The notes beneath the pieces are model-generated. The model saw only the letters and a program-made list of their open reading frames with translations, made no database searches and was not told where the DNA came from. Positions 7,653 through 15,878 of a stretch of 64,000 bases of DNA are shown here, piece after piece. A program made the position numbers and the translations under genes. Where the stretch lies: contig NZ_FNSO01000004.1 in NCBI RefSeq assembly GCF_900105945.1, positions 5,704,001-5,768,000 of the forward strand, given 5' to 3'. Source of the DNA: Amycolatopsis tolypomycina. Its GTDB lineage: Bacteria > Actinomycetota > Actinomycetes > Mycobacteriales > Pseudonocardiaceae. Within the stretch, counting starts at the first letter, position 1. Each line of letters starts with the position of its first letter.

Positions 7653-8186
7653 CTACTCCCCCGAGCTGCCGTCGATCGACTCGCGGATCAGGTCGGCGTG
7701 GCCGTTGTGCCGGCAGTACTCCTCGACCATGTGGACCAGGATCCAGCGCAGGCTCGGCGTGCTGCCGTCACGCAGGGCGCGCCGGGCCCGCCGCGAGAGG
7801 TCGCCGTCCGCCTCGGCCAGCGCCGCGCGCGACCGCTTGACGGCGTCCTCCCAGAGGCCCACCAGCTGGTCCGGGGTGTCGTCCGCGGCGGATTCCCAGT
7901 CCCAGTCCGGCGTGGCCCTCCAGTCGACCGCGTCGAACGGCGCCATCCGGTCGCGGCCCCGCAGCACGTACGAGAACCAGTGGTCCTCCACGTAGGCCAG
8001 GTGCTTGAGCAGCCCGCCGAGCGTCATCGAGGACGGCGGGTGCGTCGCGCGCAGGCCCGCGCTGTCCAGCCCGGCGCACTTCCAGGCCAGGGTCGCGCGG
8101 TGGAAGTCCAGGAAACCCAGCAGCGTGGTGACTTCGTCGCCGTCGAGGGGCGGCTCGGGCCGGCCCTGTTCGTCCACAGTGGTCAC
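7653..8186 (-). CDS. DinB-family protein (DUF664)
   Basis: A 177-residue four-helix-bundle protein of the DinB/DUF664 superfamily. Conserved histidine-bearing motifs are visible: LLGFLDFHRATLAWK, LGGLLKHLAYVEDHWF and LVHMVEEYCRHNGHADLIRE. These supply the three metal ligands usual for this fold. Proteins of this group are thought to act as thiol-dependent transferases or hydrolases with small thiols such as mycothiol; that role is inferred from family. The GTG start overlaps the stop of the upstream membrane protein by four bases (GTGA), so translation is coupled. It is the third gene of a serpin-membrane protein-DinB operon. Confidence 0.85.
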   Translation of the reverse strand: MTTVDEQGRPEPPLDGDEVTTLLGFLDFHRATLAWKCAGLDSAGLRATHPPSSMTLGGLLKHLAYVEDHWFSYVLRGRDRMAPFDAVDWRATPDWDWESAADDTPDQLVGLWEDAVKRSRAALAEADGDLSRRARRALRDGSTPSLRWILVHMVEEYCRHNGHADLIRESIDGSSGE

Positions 8187-10003
8187 GAGGCCGACGCCGT
8201 CAGCGGGCGGACGTCCCAGACCCACACCCCGCCGACGAACTCCGCCGGCTTGCGCAGCAGCAGCTCCACAGTGGACTTCAGGGCCTCCTGGTGCTGCCGC
8301 GGCCCGACCACGAGCACGCTCGCCTTCCAGGCCCGCAGGTCCGCGAGCGCCTGCGTGCGCTCGGCTTCGGTGACCTGCGCCGCCTGCCCGGTGCGCTCCA
8401 CCTCCGCGAACAGGTCCGACGTCGGCAGCGGGACGGCGCCGTAGCGGCCGCGGCGGTCGTCCGGCGAGGTCGGGCCGACGAAGTAGCCCTCCGGCATCGG
8501 GTAGCCGAGGCCGGCGTCGACCTGCCAGTGCAGCGGCTCGGCCTCCCCGGTGCTCGGCAGCGGCACCGGCACCAGCGAACCGCCGGGGGTGACGTACTGG
8601 CGCCAGATCCCGTCGGCGAAGAACGGCGGCGAGAGGGGACGCTGGTGCGTCACCAGCTCGGTCGGCGCGATCGGCAGCAGCACCGCGACCACCGCGCCGA
8701 TCCAGATCATCTTCAGCGGGAACCGTTGCTTGCCGTCGAGCGGTTCCGGTTGCTCGGCCGCCGCGGTCCACACGCGGTGCGTCGCGATCGCCAGCAACGC
8801 GCCCACCACCGGGATGCAGCCCATCGCCAGGCGGGATTCGAGCAGCGAGTCGAGCAGCGGCAGCTGGCCCAGCCACTTCCACAGCCCGGGGATGCCGGTG
8901 TCCTCGTGCGCCACCGTGATCTCGATGCCCAGCGAGAGGAACGCCATCACGTACATCGTGATGGCGAGCGCCCGCGAAACGACGTCACGCCACAGCCAGA
9001 TCGTCAGCACCACCATGAGCACGATCAGCGGCCAGCCGAAGAACGCGTTCTCCTCGGTGCGGTTCATCGACACGTCCGCGGCCGCTTCGGGCGCGCCGGC
9101 GATCGACTGCGTCGCGAAGCGCGTGAACGCCGCCGTGTCGTTGCCCGCCGAGCCGTGCAGCAGCGAGTGGAAGCTCTGCGGGCCGAAGAACTGCCAGTAC
9201 AGCGGGAAGCCGGTGATCAGCAGGGCGACGACCGCGCCGATCCCGATGCCCTTGCCCAGCGGGGCCAGCATGCCGCGGATCTCCGCGCGGCGCGGGACGA
9301 GGTAGGCGACCGCGAACACGATGAAGGCGATGGCGAAGATGGCGAGCGGCTCTTCGCCGAGCAGGATCTGCCAGGCGACGAGCAGCCCGAGCACGATCCC
9401 GTTGCGCACCGGGCGTTCGCCGCGCGCGACCTGGATCGTCTTGAGCGCGATGAACGGCAGCACGAACAGCACGACGAAGTTCGGGTGCGCGTTGCCGTGG
9501 GAGATCATCGGCGGCGCGAAGCCGGAGAACGCGCCGCCGATCGCGGCCGCCGTCCGGTTGGGCACCAGGTGCCGGGAGAACACCCAGTACCAGCCGATCG
9601 CGGTGCCAGCGAGCCCGGCCGTGAGCACGATCGCCCAGGTGAGCGTGGCACCGAAGGTCAGCGTGAGTGGCGCGAGCGGGATGTTGAGCCCGAACATCGC
9701 CGCGTTCGCCGCCATGTTGACGCCGAGCGGGTAGTTCTGCAAGTCCGTGGTGAACGGGTTCTCGAAGTGCAGGACGGCCTTCGCGACGACCGTCGAGTAC
9801 CACTCCCACTGGCTCTGGTCGGCGCCGCCGTTCCAGAGGTAGCCGCGCTTGAGGTCGAACCACAGCCCGTTGTAGAGCAGGATCGTGAAGAGCAGGAACC
9901 CGCCGGCGATGGCGGAGTCCTGCCAAGCCCAGCGCTTCGGGCCTTCCGGCGGTTCGGGAGCGGGCGGCACCAGCTCGGGAACGGCTTCGGACTTCAGGCT
10001 CAC
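8183..10003 (-). CDS. Polytopic membrane protein, GT-C glycosyltransferase-like
   Basis: A 606-residue protein with a short cytoplasmic N-terminus, about 11-13 membrane helices over residues 30-440, and an extracytoplasmic C-terminal domain of about 150 residues. The first large loop (WNGGADQSQWEWY, then NYPLGVNMAANAAM) has the acidic-aromatic character of GT-C glycosyltransferases that use polyprenyl-phosphate sugars. This suggests a mannosyl- or arabinosyl-type transferase acting outside the membrane, but no diagnostic metal motif is certain. The GTG start overlaps the serpin stop (GTGA), and its own stop overlaps the DinB start the same way. I recognise it only as an actinobacterial integral membrane family. 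Confidence 0.65.
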   Translation of the reverse strand: MSLKSEAVPELVPPAPEPPEGPKRWAWQDSAIAGGFLLFTILLYNGLWFDLKRGYLWNGGADQSQWEWYSTVVAKAVLHFENPFTTDLQNYPLGVNMAANAAMFGLNIPLAPLTLTFGATLTWAIVLTAGLAGTAIGWYWVFSRHLVPNRTAAAIGGAFSGFAPPMISHGNAHPNFVVLFVLPFIALKTIQVARGERPVRNGIVLGLLVAWQILLGEEPLAIFAIAFIVFAVAYLVPRRAEIRGMLAPLGKGIGIGAVVALLITGFPLYWQFFGPQSFHSLLHGSAGNDTAAFTRFATQSIAGAPEAAADVSMNRTEENAFFGWPLIVLMVVLTIWLWRDVVSRALAITMYVMAFLSLGIEITVAHEDTGIPGLWKWLGQLPLLDSLLESRLAMGCIPVVGALLAIATHRVWTAAAEQPEPLDGKQRFPLKMIWIGAVVAVLLPIAPTELVTHQRPLSPPFFADGIWRQYVTPGGSLVPVPLPSTGEAEPLHWQVDAGLGYPMPEGYFVGPTSPDDRRGRYGAVPLPTSDLFAEVERTGQAAQVTEAERTQALADLRAWKASVLVVGPRQHQEALKSTVELLLRKPAEFVGGVWVWDVRPLTASAS

Positions 10004-11079
10004 GGTTCGACCACCCTGGCGAGGAAGTAGAGCGCTCCGGTACCGGCGTGCCGGACCAGCAGCAGGAACGGCCGGTCCACCGTGACGGCGACCGGGTCGT
10101 CGATCATCATCGAGGTGAGGCGCATGACCAGCGCGGTGGCCGCGGCCCCCTCGAAGCCTTGTTCGTCGACGCGCAGCACGGCCTGGTGCAGCACCTCGGA
10201 CACGGTCAGCCGCGGATCCGGCGAGAGCCCGGACAGGTCGGCGTCGTCGGTGAAGATCGTGCGCACGCCGAGCCCGCCCAGCACGCCGGCGAGCTTGCTG
10301 GACACGTCGAGCGAAATCTTGGGGAGCGCGAGTTCCACCCGCTTGAAGCGGATCTTGCCGAGCAGGCTCGCCAGGGTGGTGTGGTCGAGCCGGCTTTCCG
10401 CTTCGGCGAGGTCGCCGTCGGGCAGCAGCACGACGGCCTGCAGGCCACCGGCCGCGGCCAGCTGCACCGCCTGCCAGCCGCCGGCGTGCGCGTAGCCGAG
10501 GTTCTCGCCGAGCCACATGGTCGGCACGTCCCGGGTGCCGGACGGCGCGTGGAACGGCGCGTCGCTGGTGTTGGCTTCGCGGAACGGCAGTTTCCACGCG
10601 GCCTTCAGGTAGAGCGCGTTGACGAGCACGGCGGCGACGTCGGAGTCGATCGAGCCGGGCGGCAGCAACTGCGGGATCAGCCCGCGCGTGGTGCGCCCGA
10701 CGTCGTCGTTGATGAGGGCGCGGGCGGTTTCGGGCTCCTTTTCGAAGGGCGCGCTCGCGACGGCGGCACCGGGCCACTCGGCGAGTGCGCCCTTGAAGGA
10801 GTCTTCGAGCGGGAGCCGGTCGTCGGCCCACAGCGTGTTGGCGACGGCCAGCTCGGGTTCGTCGTCGGCCAGGCGGGTGGCCTCCCGCAGCAGGACGGTG
10901 TGCTCGTCGGGGTCACCGAGCAGCGCGACGAGCTCGTCCCGCGTCTGCCCCCGCGCGGCGCGCGCGGCGAGGGTCAGCGCACTGGCCACCGAATACGGCG
11001 AGAAGCAGGTGTTCCCGCCCCCGGCACCGAGGGCCGCGTGGACGGCGAGGGCGAACCGGAGGTGGCTGTCCGTGGCCAT
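10000..11079 (-). CDS. Serpin-family protein
   Basis: A 359-residue serpin without an obvious signal peptide, so probably cytoplasmic. Family landmarks are clear: NTCFSPYSVASALTLAARAA near the N-terminus, VLVNALYLKAAWKLPF in the middle, VSEVLHQAVLRVDEQG before the reactive loop, and DRPFLLLVRHAGTGALYFLARVVEP at the C-terminus. Serpins trap serine proteases by inserting their cleaved loop. Here the hinge reads GFEGAAAT from about residue 308, with Phe at P14 where inhibitory serpins usually carry Thr or another small residue. The ATG at 11079 is the natural start; open frame further upstream translates 30-base repeats. It is the first gene of a three-gene coupled operon. Confidence 0.92.
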   Translation of the reverse strand: MATDSHLRFALAVHAALGAGGGNTCFSPYSVASALTLAARAARGQTRDELVALLGDPDEHTVLLREATRLADDEPELAVANTLWADDRLPLEDSFKGALAEWPGAAVASAPFEKEPETARALINDDVGRTTRGLIPQLLPPGSIDSDVAAVLVNALYLKAAWKLPFREANTSDAPFHAPSGTRDVPTMWLGENLGYAHAGGWQAVQLAAAGGLQAVVLLPDGDLAEAESRLDHTTLASLLGKIRFKRVELALPKISLDVSSKLAGVLGGLGVRTIFTDDADLSGLSPDPRLTVSEVLHQAVLRVDEQGFEGAAATALVMRLTSMMIDDPVAVTVDRPFLLLVRHAGTGALYFLARVVEP

Positions 11080-11151
11080 GCGGGCGAGACTACCGGAACG
11101 CCACCCCCCACCGGCCGCCCACGCGCAACTCCGCCCAAGGATGACAAAACT

Positions 11152-11166
11152 CGCGAAATTTTCGCG
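11152..11166. promoter_or_regulatory. AT-centred palindrome upstream of the serpin operon
   Basis: CGCGAAA-T-TTTCGCG is a perfect 15-base palindrome, about 75-90 bases upstream of the serpin ATG, in a locally AT-rich patch of otherwise very GC-rich DNA. Its position suits an operator or an UP-like element. The binding protein is unknown. Confidence 0.35.
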
Positions 11167-11173
11167 GCGGCCA

Positions 11174-11233
11174 CCGGATGTCAGGAAAGGGTCGTTCATG
11201 TCGCCGGACGTCAGGAAAGAGTCGTTCATGACG
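11174..11233. repeat. Tandem pair of 30-base repeats (family B)
   Basis: Two 30-base units abut at 11174-11203 and 11204-11233. Each contains GTCAGGAAAG followed by GTCGTTCATG, differing at four positions. A related tandem pair lies at 49119-49178. Both pairs sit in intergenic DNA, and in one frame they translate as short MNDSFxTSG-like strings that can falsely extend gene starts. Confidence 0.85.
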
Positions 11234-11262
11234 TCCGGATCCGCTGCCCGGACGCGGGTGGG

Positions 11263-12537
11263 TCAGCGGTGGAGGCGGGTGACGTGCCAGGAGTACCAGG
11301 CGTGGGCCTGGGCGTCGGTGAGGGAGGCGACCTGGTCGACGACCACGCGGAGCAGGCCGGCGTCGTCGGCGGCCGAGTTCCAGGCCGGGACGAACAGGGG
11401 GTCGAGGGACTCCGGTGCGCGGCGGGCCAGCGCGTGGACCAGCTCGGCCAGCAGCTCGCGCTGGCCCTCCTGCATCGCCAGCCGGCGGCGGTCGCTCATC
11501 ACGTACCGCAGGGCCAGTGCCTTCAGCAGGGCCACCTCGGCCGCCACCTGCTCCGGGACGCACAGGTCCGCCCCGTACCGCACCAGCGGTCCCTCGCCGA
11601 ACTTCTCGCGCGTGCCGGTGACCGCCGCCGTCGTGAAGCGGCCGACCAGCTCGCTCGTCAGCCGTTTCAACGCGACCTGGGCCCCCGGGGACCCGTCCGG
11701 CTCGGCCGACACCAGCGCCGCCACCACCGGCAGCTCCAGCAGTTCCGCCGCCGCATCCTCCAAAGTGGACACCGACTGCGCCGAGAAGTGCTTGGCGGCG
11801 GCCTCGGCGACGGCCGCGCGCTCGTCCGGGTGGGCGAGCACGCGCAGCTTGATCCGGCCGGCCAGCACGCCGTCCTCGACGTCGTGCACCGAGTACGCGA
11901 CGTCGTCCGCCCAGTCCATGATCTGCGCTTCCAGGCACCGCTGCCCCGACGGCGCCCCGGCACGGAACCACTCGAACACCCCGGCGTCGTCGCCGTACAC
12001 GCCGTACTTCGCCTGCCCCGGCCGGCGCGGCCACGGGTACTTCGTGGTCGCGTCCAGGCACGCGCGGGTGAGGTTGAGCCCCACCGGATCACCCTCGGCG
12101 GACAGCAGCTTGGGCTCCAGCCGGGTGAGGATGCGCAACGTCTGCGCGTTGCCCTCGAACCCGCCGCACGACGCGGCCACCTCGTCGAGCGCGCGCTCGC
12201 CGTTGTGGCCGAACGGCGGGTGCCCGATGTCGTGCGCCAGCCCCGCGGTGTCCACCAGGTCCGGGTCGGCGCCCAGCTCGTCGGCGATGCCGCGGCCGAT
12301 CTGGGCGACTTCGAGTGAGTGCGTCAGCCGGGTGCGCGGGACGCCGGTGACCTCGGCGCCCTCCCCCGGCCCGACCACCTGGGTCTTGCCGGCGAGCCGC
12401 CGCAGGGCGGCGGAGTGCAGCACCCGGGCCCGGTCGCGGGAGAACGCGCTGCGCCCGTCCGCCCGGGCGCCGGGCAGCGCCGCGCCCTTGGCCGCCTCCG
12501 GCAGCAGGCGGGCGGTGTCGTGCTCGGTGTAGTCCAC
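11263..12537 (-). CDS. dgt: dGTP triphosphohydrolase-like protein
   Basis: A 424-residue HD-domain enzyme that splits dNTPs (typically dGTP) into nucleoside and triphosphate. Metal ligands are visible: the first histidine in [15 protein letters not shown], the HD pair in [20 protein letters not shown], and the distal aspartate in [19 protein letters not shown]. The N-terminal [22 protein letters not shown] motif is typical of the bacterial Dgt type. The start is the GTG at 12537; there is no strong ribosome-binding site. In mycobacteria it is adjacent to dnaG, here about 8 kb away. Confidence 0.95.
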   Translation of the reverse strand: MDYTEHDTARLLPEAAKGAALPGARADGRSAFSRDRARVLHSAALRRLAGKTQVVGPGEGAEVTGVPRTRLTHSLEVAQIGRGIADELGADPDLVDTAGLAHDIGHPPFGHNGERALDEVAASCGGFEGNAQTLRILTRLEPKLLSAEGDPVGLNLTRACLDATTKYPWPRRPGQAKYGVYGDDAGVFEWFRAGAPSGQRCLEAQIMDWADDVAYSVHDVEDGVLAGRIKLRVLAHPDERAAVAEAAAKHFSAQSVSTLEDAAAELLELPVVAALVSAEPDGSPGAQVALKRLTSELVGRFTTAAVTGTREKFGEGPLVRYGADLCVPEQVAAEVALLKALALRYVMSDRRRLAMQEGQRELLAELVHALARRAPESLDPLFVPAWNSAADDAGLLRVVVDQVASLTDAQAHAWYSWHVTRLHR

Positions 12538-12565
12538 GTGACCAGCCTAAACGCGACCACTGACA

Positions 12566-12602
12566 TTTTTCGGGGGTTCGGGTGGCGAAGCCCCAGATGT
12601 CA
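12566..12602. repeat. GC-rich dispersed repeat, short copy (family E)
   Basis: The stretch TTTTTCGGGGGTTCGGGTGG, then CGAAGCCCCAGATGTCA, lies between dgt and the SanA-like gene. It matches the longer copy at 16790-16845, which has an extra GGAGCCCCCGGCCCGGGG block in the middle. This copy is intergenic. Confidence 0.6.
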
Positions 12603-12644
12603 CCGACAAAAAGCTCGACTCGCGCTCGACGCAAGAAGCGGCTC

Positions 12645-13307
12645 TCAGCCCAGGAAGGTCGCGAACAGGTCGTCCGCGGGCGTCTTCGTCAGCCGGTAGT
12701 ACAGCAGCGCCCCGGTCTCGCGGACGATGTACCGCACCTGGGTGACGCGCTCCTGGACGATCGGCCCGCTGTGCGTCGGCGCTGTCCAGGCGTCGAGGCC
12801 CAGGTCGTCGGCCATGGTCCGAGCCCGGAACGAGTGCCACGGGTCGCTGACCAGCACCGCCGTCCGCCAGCCGCGGGCCTCGACCTGCTGGGCGACCGCG
12901 CGCAGGCTTCGCAGCGTGTCGCTGCCTTCGCCGACGGCGAGCGTCGCCGACGACGGCACGCCGCGCCGGGTCAGCCAGAGCTGGCCGGCCCTGGCCTCGG
13001 TGAAGTTGTCCTCGGCCTTCTTCCCGCCCGCGGTGACGATCGTCTTCGCGACGCCCGCGTCGTACAGCTGCTTGGCCTTCGCGAGCCGGGCGGCGTAGAT
13101 GTCCGACGGCTTGCCGTTGTACTGCGCCGCCCCCAGCACCACGATGACGTCGGCGGGGGTCCGGTCGTTCTCGCGGGCGACCTGCCAGACGCGGAACGCG
13201 GTGCCGCCGACGAGCGCCACCAGCACGAAGAGCGTGCCGAGCGCGATCCGGCGCGCCCAGCTGGAGAGCGAGGGTTTGGTGCGTTCAGCGGTACCCACCC
13301 GGCCCAT
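12645..13307 (-). CDS. SanA/YdcF-type DUF218 membrane-anchored protein
   Basis: A 220-residue protein with one N-terminal membrane anchor (residues about 20-42) and a DUF218 domain outside the membrane. Domain motifs are DVIVVLGAAQYNGKPSDIYAAR, TIVTAGGKKAEDNFTEA, AVGEGSDTL and AVLVSDPWHSFRARTM. The GLGAAQY start with a downstream DPWHSFRA segment resembles the SanA/vancomycin-exclusion branch, linked in enterobacteria to envelope permeability. The precise reaction is unknown. It lies 107 bases upstream of dgt in the same direction, separated by a dispersed repeat. Confidence 0.85.
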   Translation of the reverse strand: MGRVGTAERTKPSLSSWARRIALGTLFVLVALVGGTAFRVWQVARENDRTPADVIVVLGAAQYNGKPSDIYAARLAKAKQLYDAGVAKTIVTAGGKKAEDNFTEARAGQLWLTRRGVPSSATLAVGEGSDTLRSLRAVAQQVEARGWRTAVLVSDPWHSFRARTMADDLGLDAWTAPTHSGPIVQERVTQVRYIVRETGALLYYRLTKTPADDLFATFLG

Positions 13308-13322
13308 TCTTTCAGAGGCGGT

Positions 13323-13928
13323 TCAGAGCCAGCCACGCTCCTCCGCGACGCGCACCGCTTCGGCCCGCGTCCGGGCTCCGGTCTTCCCGATCGCGGCGGA
13401 CAGGTGGTTGCGGACGGTGCCCTCCGACAGGTGCAGGGCACGGGCGATGTCGGCCACCGTGCTGCCGTCCTCGGCCTCCCGCAGCACGTCCCGCTCGCGC
13501 CCGGTGAGCGGGCTGGCCCCGGTGGCGAGGGATTCCGCGGCCAGCGCCGGGTCGACCACACGCAGTCCACTGTGGACCCGGCGGACGGCCTCGACGAGCT
13601 GCTCCGGCGGCGCGTCCTTGACGACGAACCCGGCGGCACCCGCCGCCATCGCGCGGGCGAGGTAGCCGGGACGGCCGAACGTCGTGCAGATGATCACCCG
13701 GCACGACGGCAGGGCGGCCCGCAGGTCGGCCGCGGCTTCGAGGCCGTCCTTGCCCGGCATCTGGACGTCGAGCAGGGCGACGTCCGGCCGGGTCTCGCGC
13801 GCGGCAGCCACCACCTCGTCGCCGGAGCCGACCTGCCCGACCACTTCGATGTCGTTCTCGAGGCCCAGCACGGTGGCCAGCGCCCCGCGGACCATGGCCT
13901 GGTCGTCGGCCAGCAGCACCCGGATCAA
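13323..13928 (-). CDS. NarL/LuxR-family response regulator
   Basis: A 201-residue two-component regulator. The receiver domain has the acidic pair ADDQ, the phospho-acceptor aspartate in DVALLDVQMPGKDG, and the lysine in GFVVKDAPPEQL. The C-terminal LuxR helix-turn-helix reads LTGRERDVLREAEDGSTVADIARALHLSEGTVRNHLSAAIGKTG. The TTG start overlaps the kinase stop (TTGA). It is the last gene of an ABC-ATPase, permease, kinase, regulator operon, so it probably controls that transporter in response to a membrane signal, as in DesK/DesR-type systems. Confidence 0.92.
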   Translation of the reverse strand: MIRVLLADDQAMVRGALATVLGLENDIEVVGQVGSGDEVVAAARETRPDVALLDVQMPGKDGLEAAADLRAALPSCRVIICTTFGRPGYLARAMAAGAAGFVVKDAPPEQLVEAVRRVHSGLRVVDPALAAESLATGASPLTGRERDVLREAEDGSTVADIARALHLSEGTVRNHLSAAIGKTGARTRAEAVRVAEERGWL

Positions 13929-15118
13929 GCGAGTCCTCCCGCGGGTTCGGCGCGCACGGCCGGGGTGGCCGGGCTCGGCGCGGGCAGCGCGACCTCCGCC
14001 CGCACCAGCAATCCTCCCCCGGGCCGCACCGACGTCCGCACCGTGCCCCCGATCGCGGCCAGCCGCTCGGTGAGCCCGCGCAGGCCGTTGCCCGCGACGA
14101 CGTCGGTGGCGGTGCCGTCGTCCTCGACCTCCAGCCAGGTGTCGCCCAGCCGCACGCGGACCCGCTTGGCGCCGGAGTGCCGCAGCACGTTCGTGACGGC
14201 TTCGCGCAGTACGTACCCGAAGGTGGGCTGAAACTCCGGCCGGACGTTGTCGACGGCGTGCGGCAGGTCGGCGTCGATCTCCGCGGCCCGCAGCGCCGCG
14301 CGGGCGCCGACGAGCTCCGCCGACAGCGACACCTCGCGGTTGGCCGACACGGTCGCGCGCACGTCGGAAAGCGCGCTGCGGGTGAGGCTTTCGACCTCGC
14401 GGATCTCCTCGACCGCCCGCGGGATGTCGCCGGCGCTCTCGAGCACCCGCCGGGCCAGCCCGGCCTTGACGGTGATCGTGGTGAGGCTGTGGCCGAGCAG
14501 GTCGTGCAGGTCGCGGGCCAGGCGCTCCCGCTCGTTCGCCACGGCGAGCGTGGCGATCTCCTCGTTCGCGCGTTCCAGCCGCCGGACCGCGCGAACGAGG
14601 TTGCCCATGAAGAACATCGCCAGCGTGATCGACCCGACCGTGATCAGGTCGCCGTAGTCCGCCAGGAACCGGCCCTGCACCAGCAGGATCACCGCGCCGA
14701 TGGCGAGCGCGGACAGGTCGATGATCACCGACCAGGCCGGCGGGACCAGGAACACCACCACCGCCGTGCCGTAGAGCAGGACGAACCCGCTCGCGCTGGT
14801 CGACGCCAGCGCGAGCACCCCGAGGACGTTCATCCCGATCCCGAAGGCCAGCTTCACCCGGCGGTTCCGCCCGGACACGAACGGGAACCCCAGGTAGCAC
14901 AGCGAATACGTGCCGACCACCACGCCGGTGAGCACGGCTTCGACGGTGACCTCGGGGCCGGCCAGCAGCGACCGGGCGACCGGTACGAGGAACGGCAGCA
15001 GGAACCCGACGGCGATGATCGGCCACCGCCAGCTGCCCGGCCCCTTGTGCTCCGGATCGGGGATCGGTTCTCCCCACCACGCCTCGCGGTTGTCCAGCCC
15101 GAACCGGCGCTTCGCCAT
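13925..15118 (-). CDS. NarL-type sensor histidine kinase (HisKA_3)
   Basis: A 397-residue kinase. The N-terminal half has about five or six membrane helices (residues 30-180). The HisKA_3 dimerisation domain carries the phospho-accepting histidine in RERLARDLHDLLGHSLTTI. The ATPase domain shows the N-box VLREAVTNVLRHSGA, and the G-box VVAGNGLRGLTERL. No large extracellular sensor loop is visible, so it probably senses the membrane itself or the adjoining transporter. It follows the permease gene by 19 bases and overlaps the regulator start. Confidence 0.93.
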   Translation of the reverse strand: MAKRRFGLDNREAWWGEPIPDPEHKGPGSWRWPIIAVGFLLPFLVPVARSLLAGPEVTVEAVLTGVVVGTYSLCYLGFPFVSGRNRRVKLAFGIGMNVLGVLALASTSASGFVLLYGTAVVVFLVPPAWSVIIDLSALAIGAVILLVQGRFLADYGDLITVGSITLAMFFMGNLVRAVRRLERANEEIATLAVANERERLARDLHDLLGHSLTTITVKAGLARRVLESAGDIPRAVEEIREVESLTRSALSDVRATVSANREVSLSAELVGARAALRAAEIDADLPHAVDNVRPEFQPTFGYVLREAVTNVLRHSGAKRVRVRLGDTWLEVEDDGTATDVVAGNGLRGLTERLAAIGGTVRTSVRPGGGLLVRAEVALPAPSPATPAVRAEPAGGLA

Positions 15119-15137
15119 CTTCGTTCCCCTCCGGCCC

Positions 15138-15878
15138 TCAGACGCGGGCGCCGTCCTTACGGTAACGCCTGATCACCAGCGCGCCGAGCACGACGGTCCA
15201 CGCGCCGAGCACCCCCGCGGCCTGGGGCAGCGAGACCACCATGTCGCCGGTCACGGCGGGCCGCGCCACCTGCAGCACCCAGTACGTCGGCATGATCTGG
15301 GCGACGTCGTGCATCCAGCCCGGCATCGACTCGATCGGGATCCACAGCCCGCCCAGGAAGCCCATGCCGAGCGTGACGAGCATGGTGATCGGCTGCATCG
15401 AGTCCGGCGTGCCGAACTGGCCGAGCAGCAGGCCCAGCAGCACCAGCGGAATCGTGCCGAGCCAGATGCCGGCGAAGATGCGGACCCAGCCGCTGCCGTC
15501 GACGTGCACACCCTCGGCCAGCACGCCCACCAGCGGCACGAGGACCAGCGCGGGCAGCCCCACGAGCATCCCGGAGATCCCCTTGCCCGCCAGGTAACCG
15601 GTGCCGGTCAACGGGGTCAGGCGCAGCTGCCGCTGCCAGCCGACCGCGCGTTCGAGGGCCAGCCGGGCGCCGCTGTTGGTCGCCGCGGCGAACACCCCGA
15701 ACGTCATCATGTTGATCATGATCACGGCGGCGATCTCGGCGTGGTGCGGGTCGCTCGCCTTGGTGAAGACGTTGGCCTGCAACAGGAACATCAGGACCGG
15801 GAACGCGACGACGAAGATCAGGAAGCGCGGCGCCCGGAAGTTCCGGCGGATCTCGGTGCTCAGGTAGGTGGCGTTCAT
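15138..15878 (-). CDS. ABC-2 type transporter permease (drug/lipid export)
   Basis: A 246-residue membrane protein with six predicted helices. It begins MNATYLSTEIRRNFRAPRFL, then a hydrophobic first helix. The loop RLALERAVGWQRQLRLTPLT is the typical amphipathic coupling element of ABC-2 exporters, and FLGGLWIPIESMPGWM is typical of the helix 5-6 loop. The start overlaps the end of the ATPase gene by four bases (ATGA), so the two proteins are coupled as one transporter. The substrate is unknown; relatives export antibiotics, lipids or peptides. Confidence 0.9.
   Translation of the reverse strand: MNATYLSTEIRRNFRAPRFLIFVVAFPVLMFLLQANVFTKASDPHHAEIAAVIMINMMTFGVFAAATNSGARLALERAVGWQRQLRLTPLTGTGYLAGKGISGMLVGLPALVLVPLVGVLAEGVHVDGSGWVRIFAGIWLGTIPLVLLGLLLGQFGTPDSMQPITMLVTLGMGFLGGLWIPIESMPGWMHDVAQIMPTYWVLQVARPAVTGDMVVSLPQAAGVLGAWTVVLGALVIRRYRKDGARV

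Noticed and set aside
11080..11229. Longer serpin start including MNDSFLTSG-like residues
   Set aside because: Those residues are translated from the two 30-base tandem repeats, found elsewhere in non-coding gaps.
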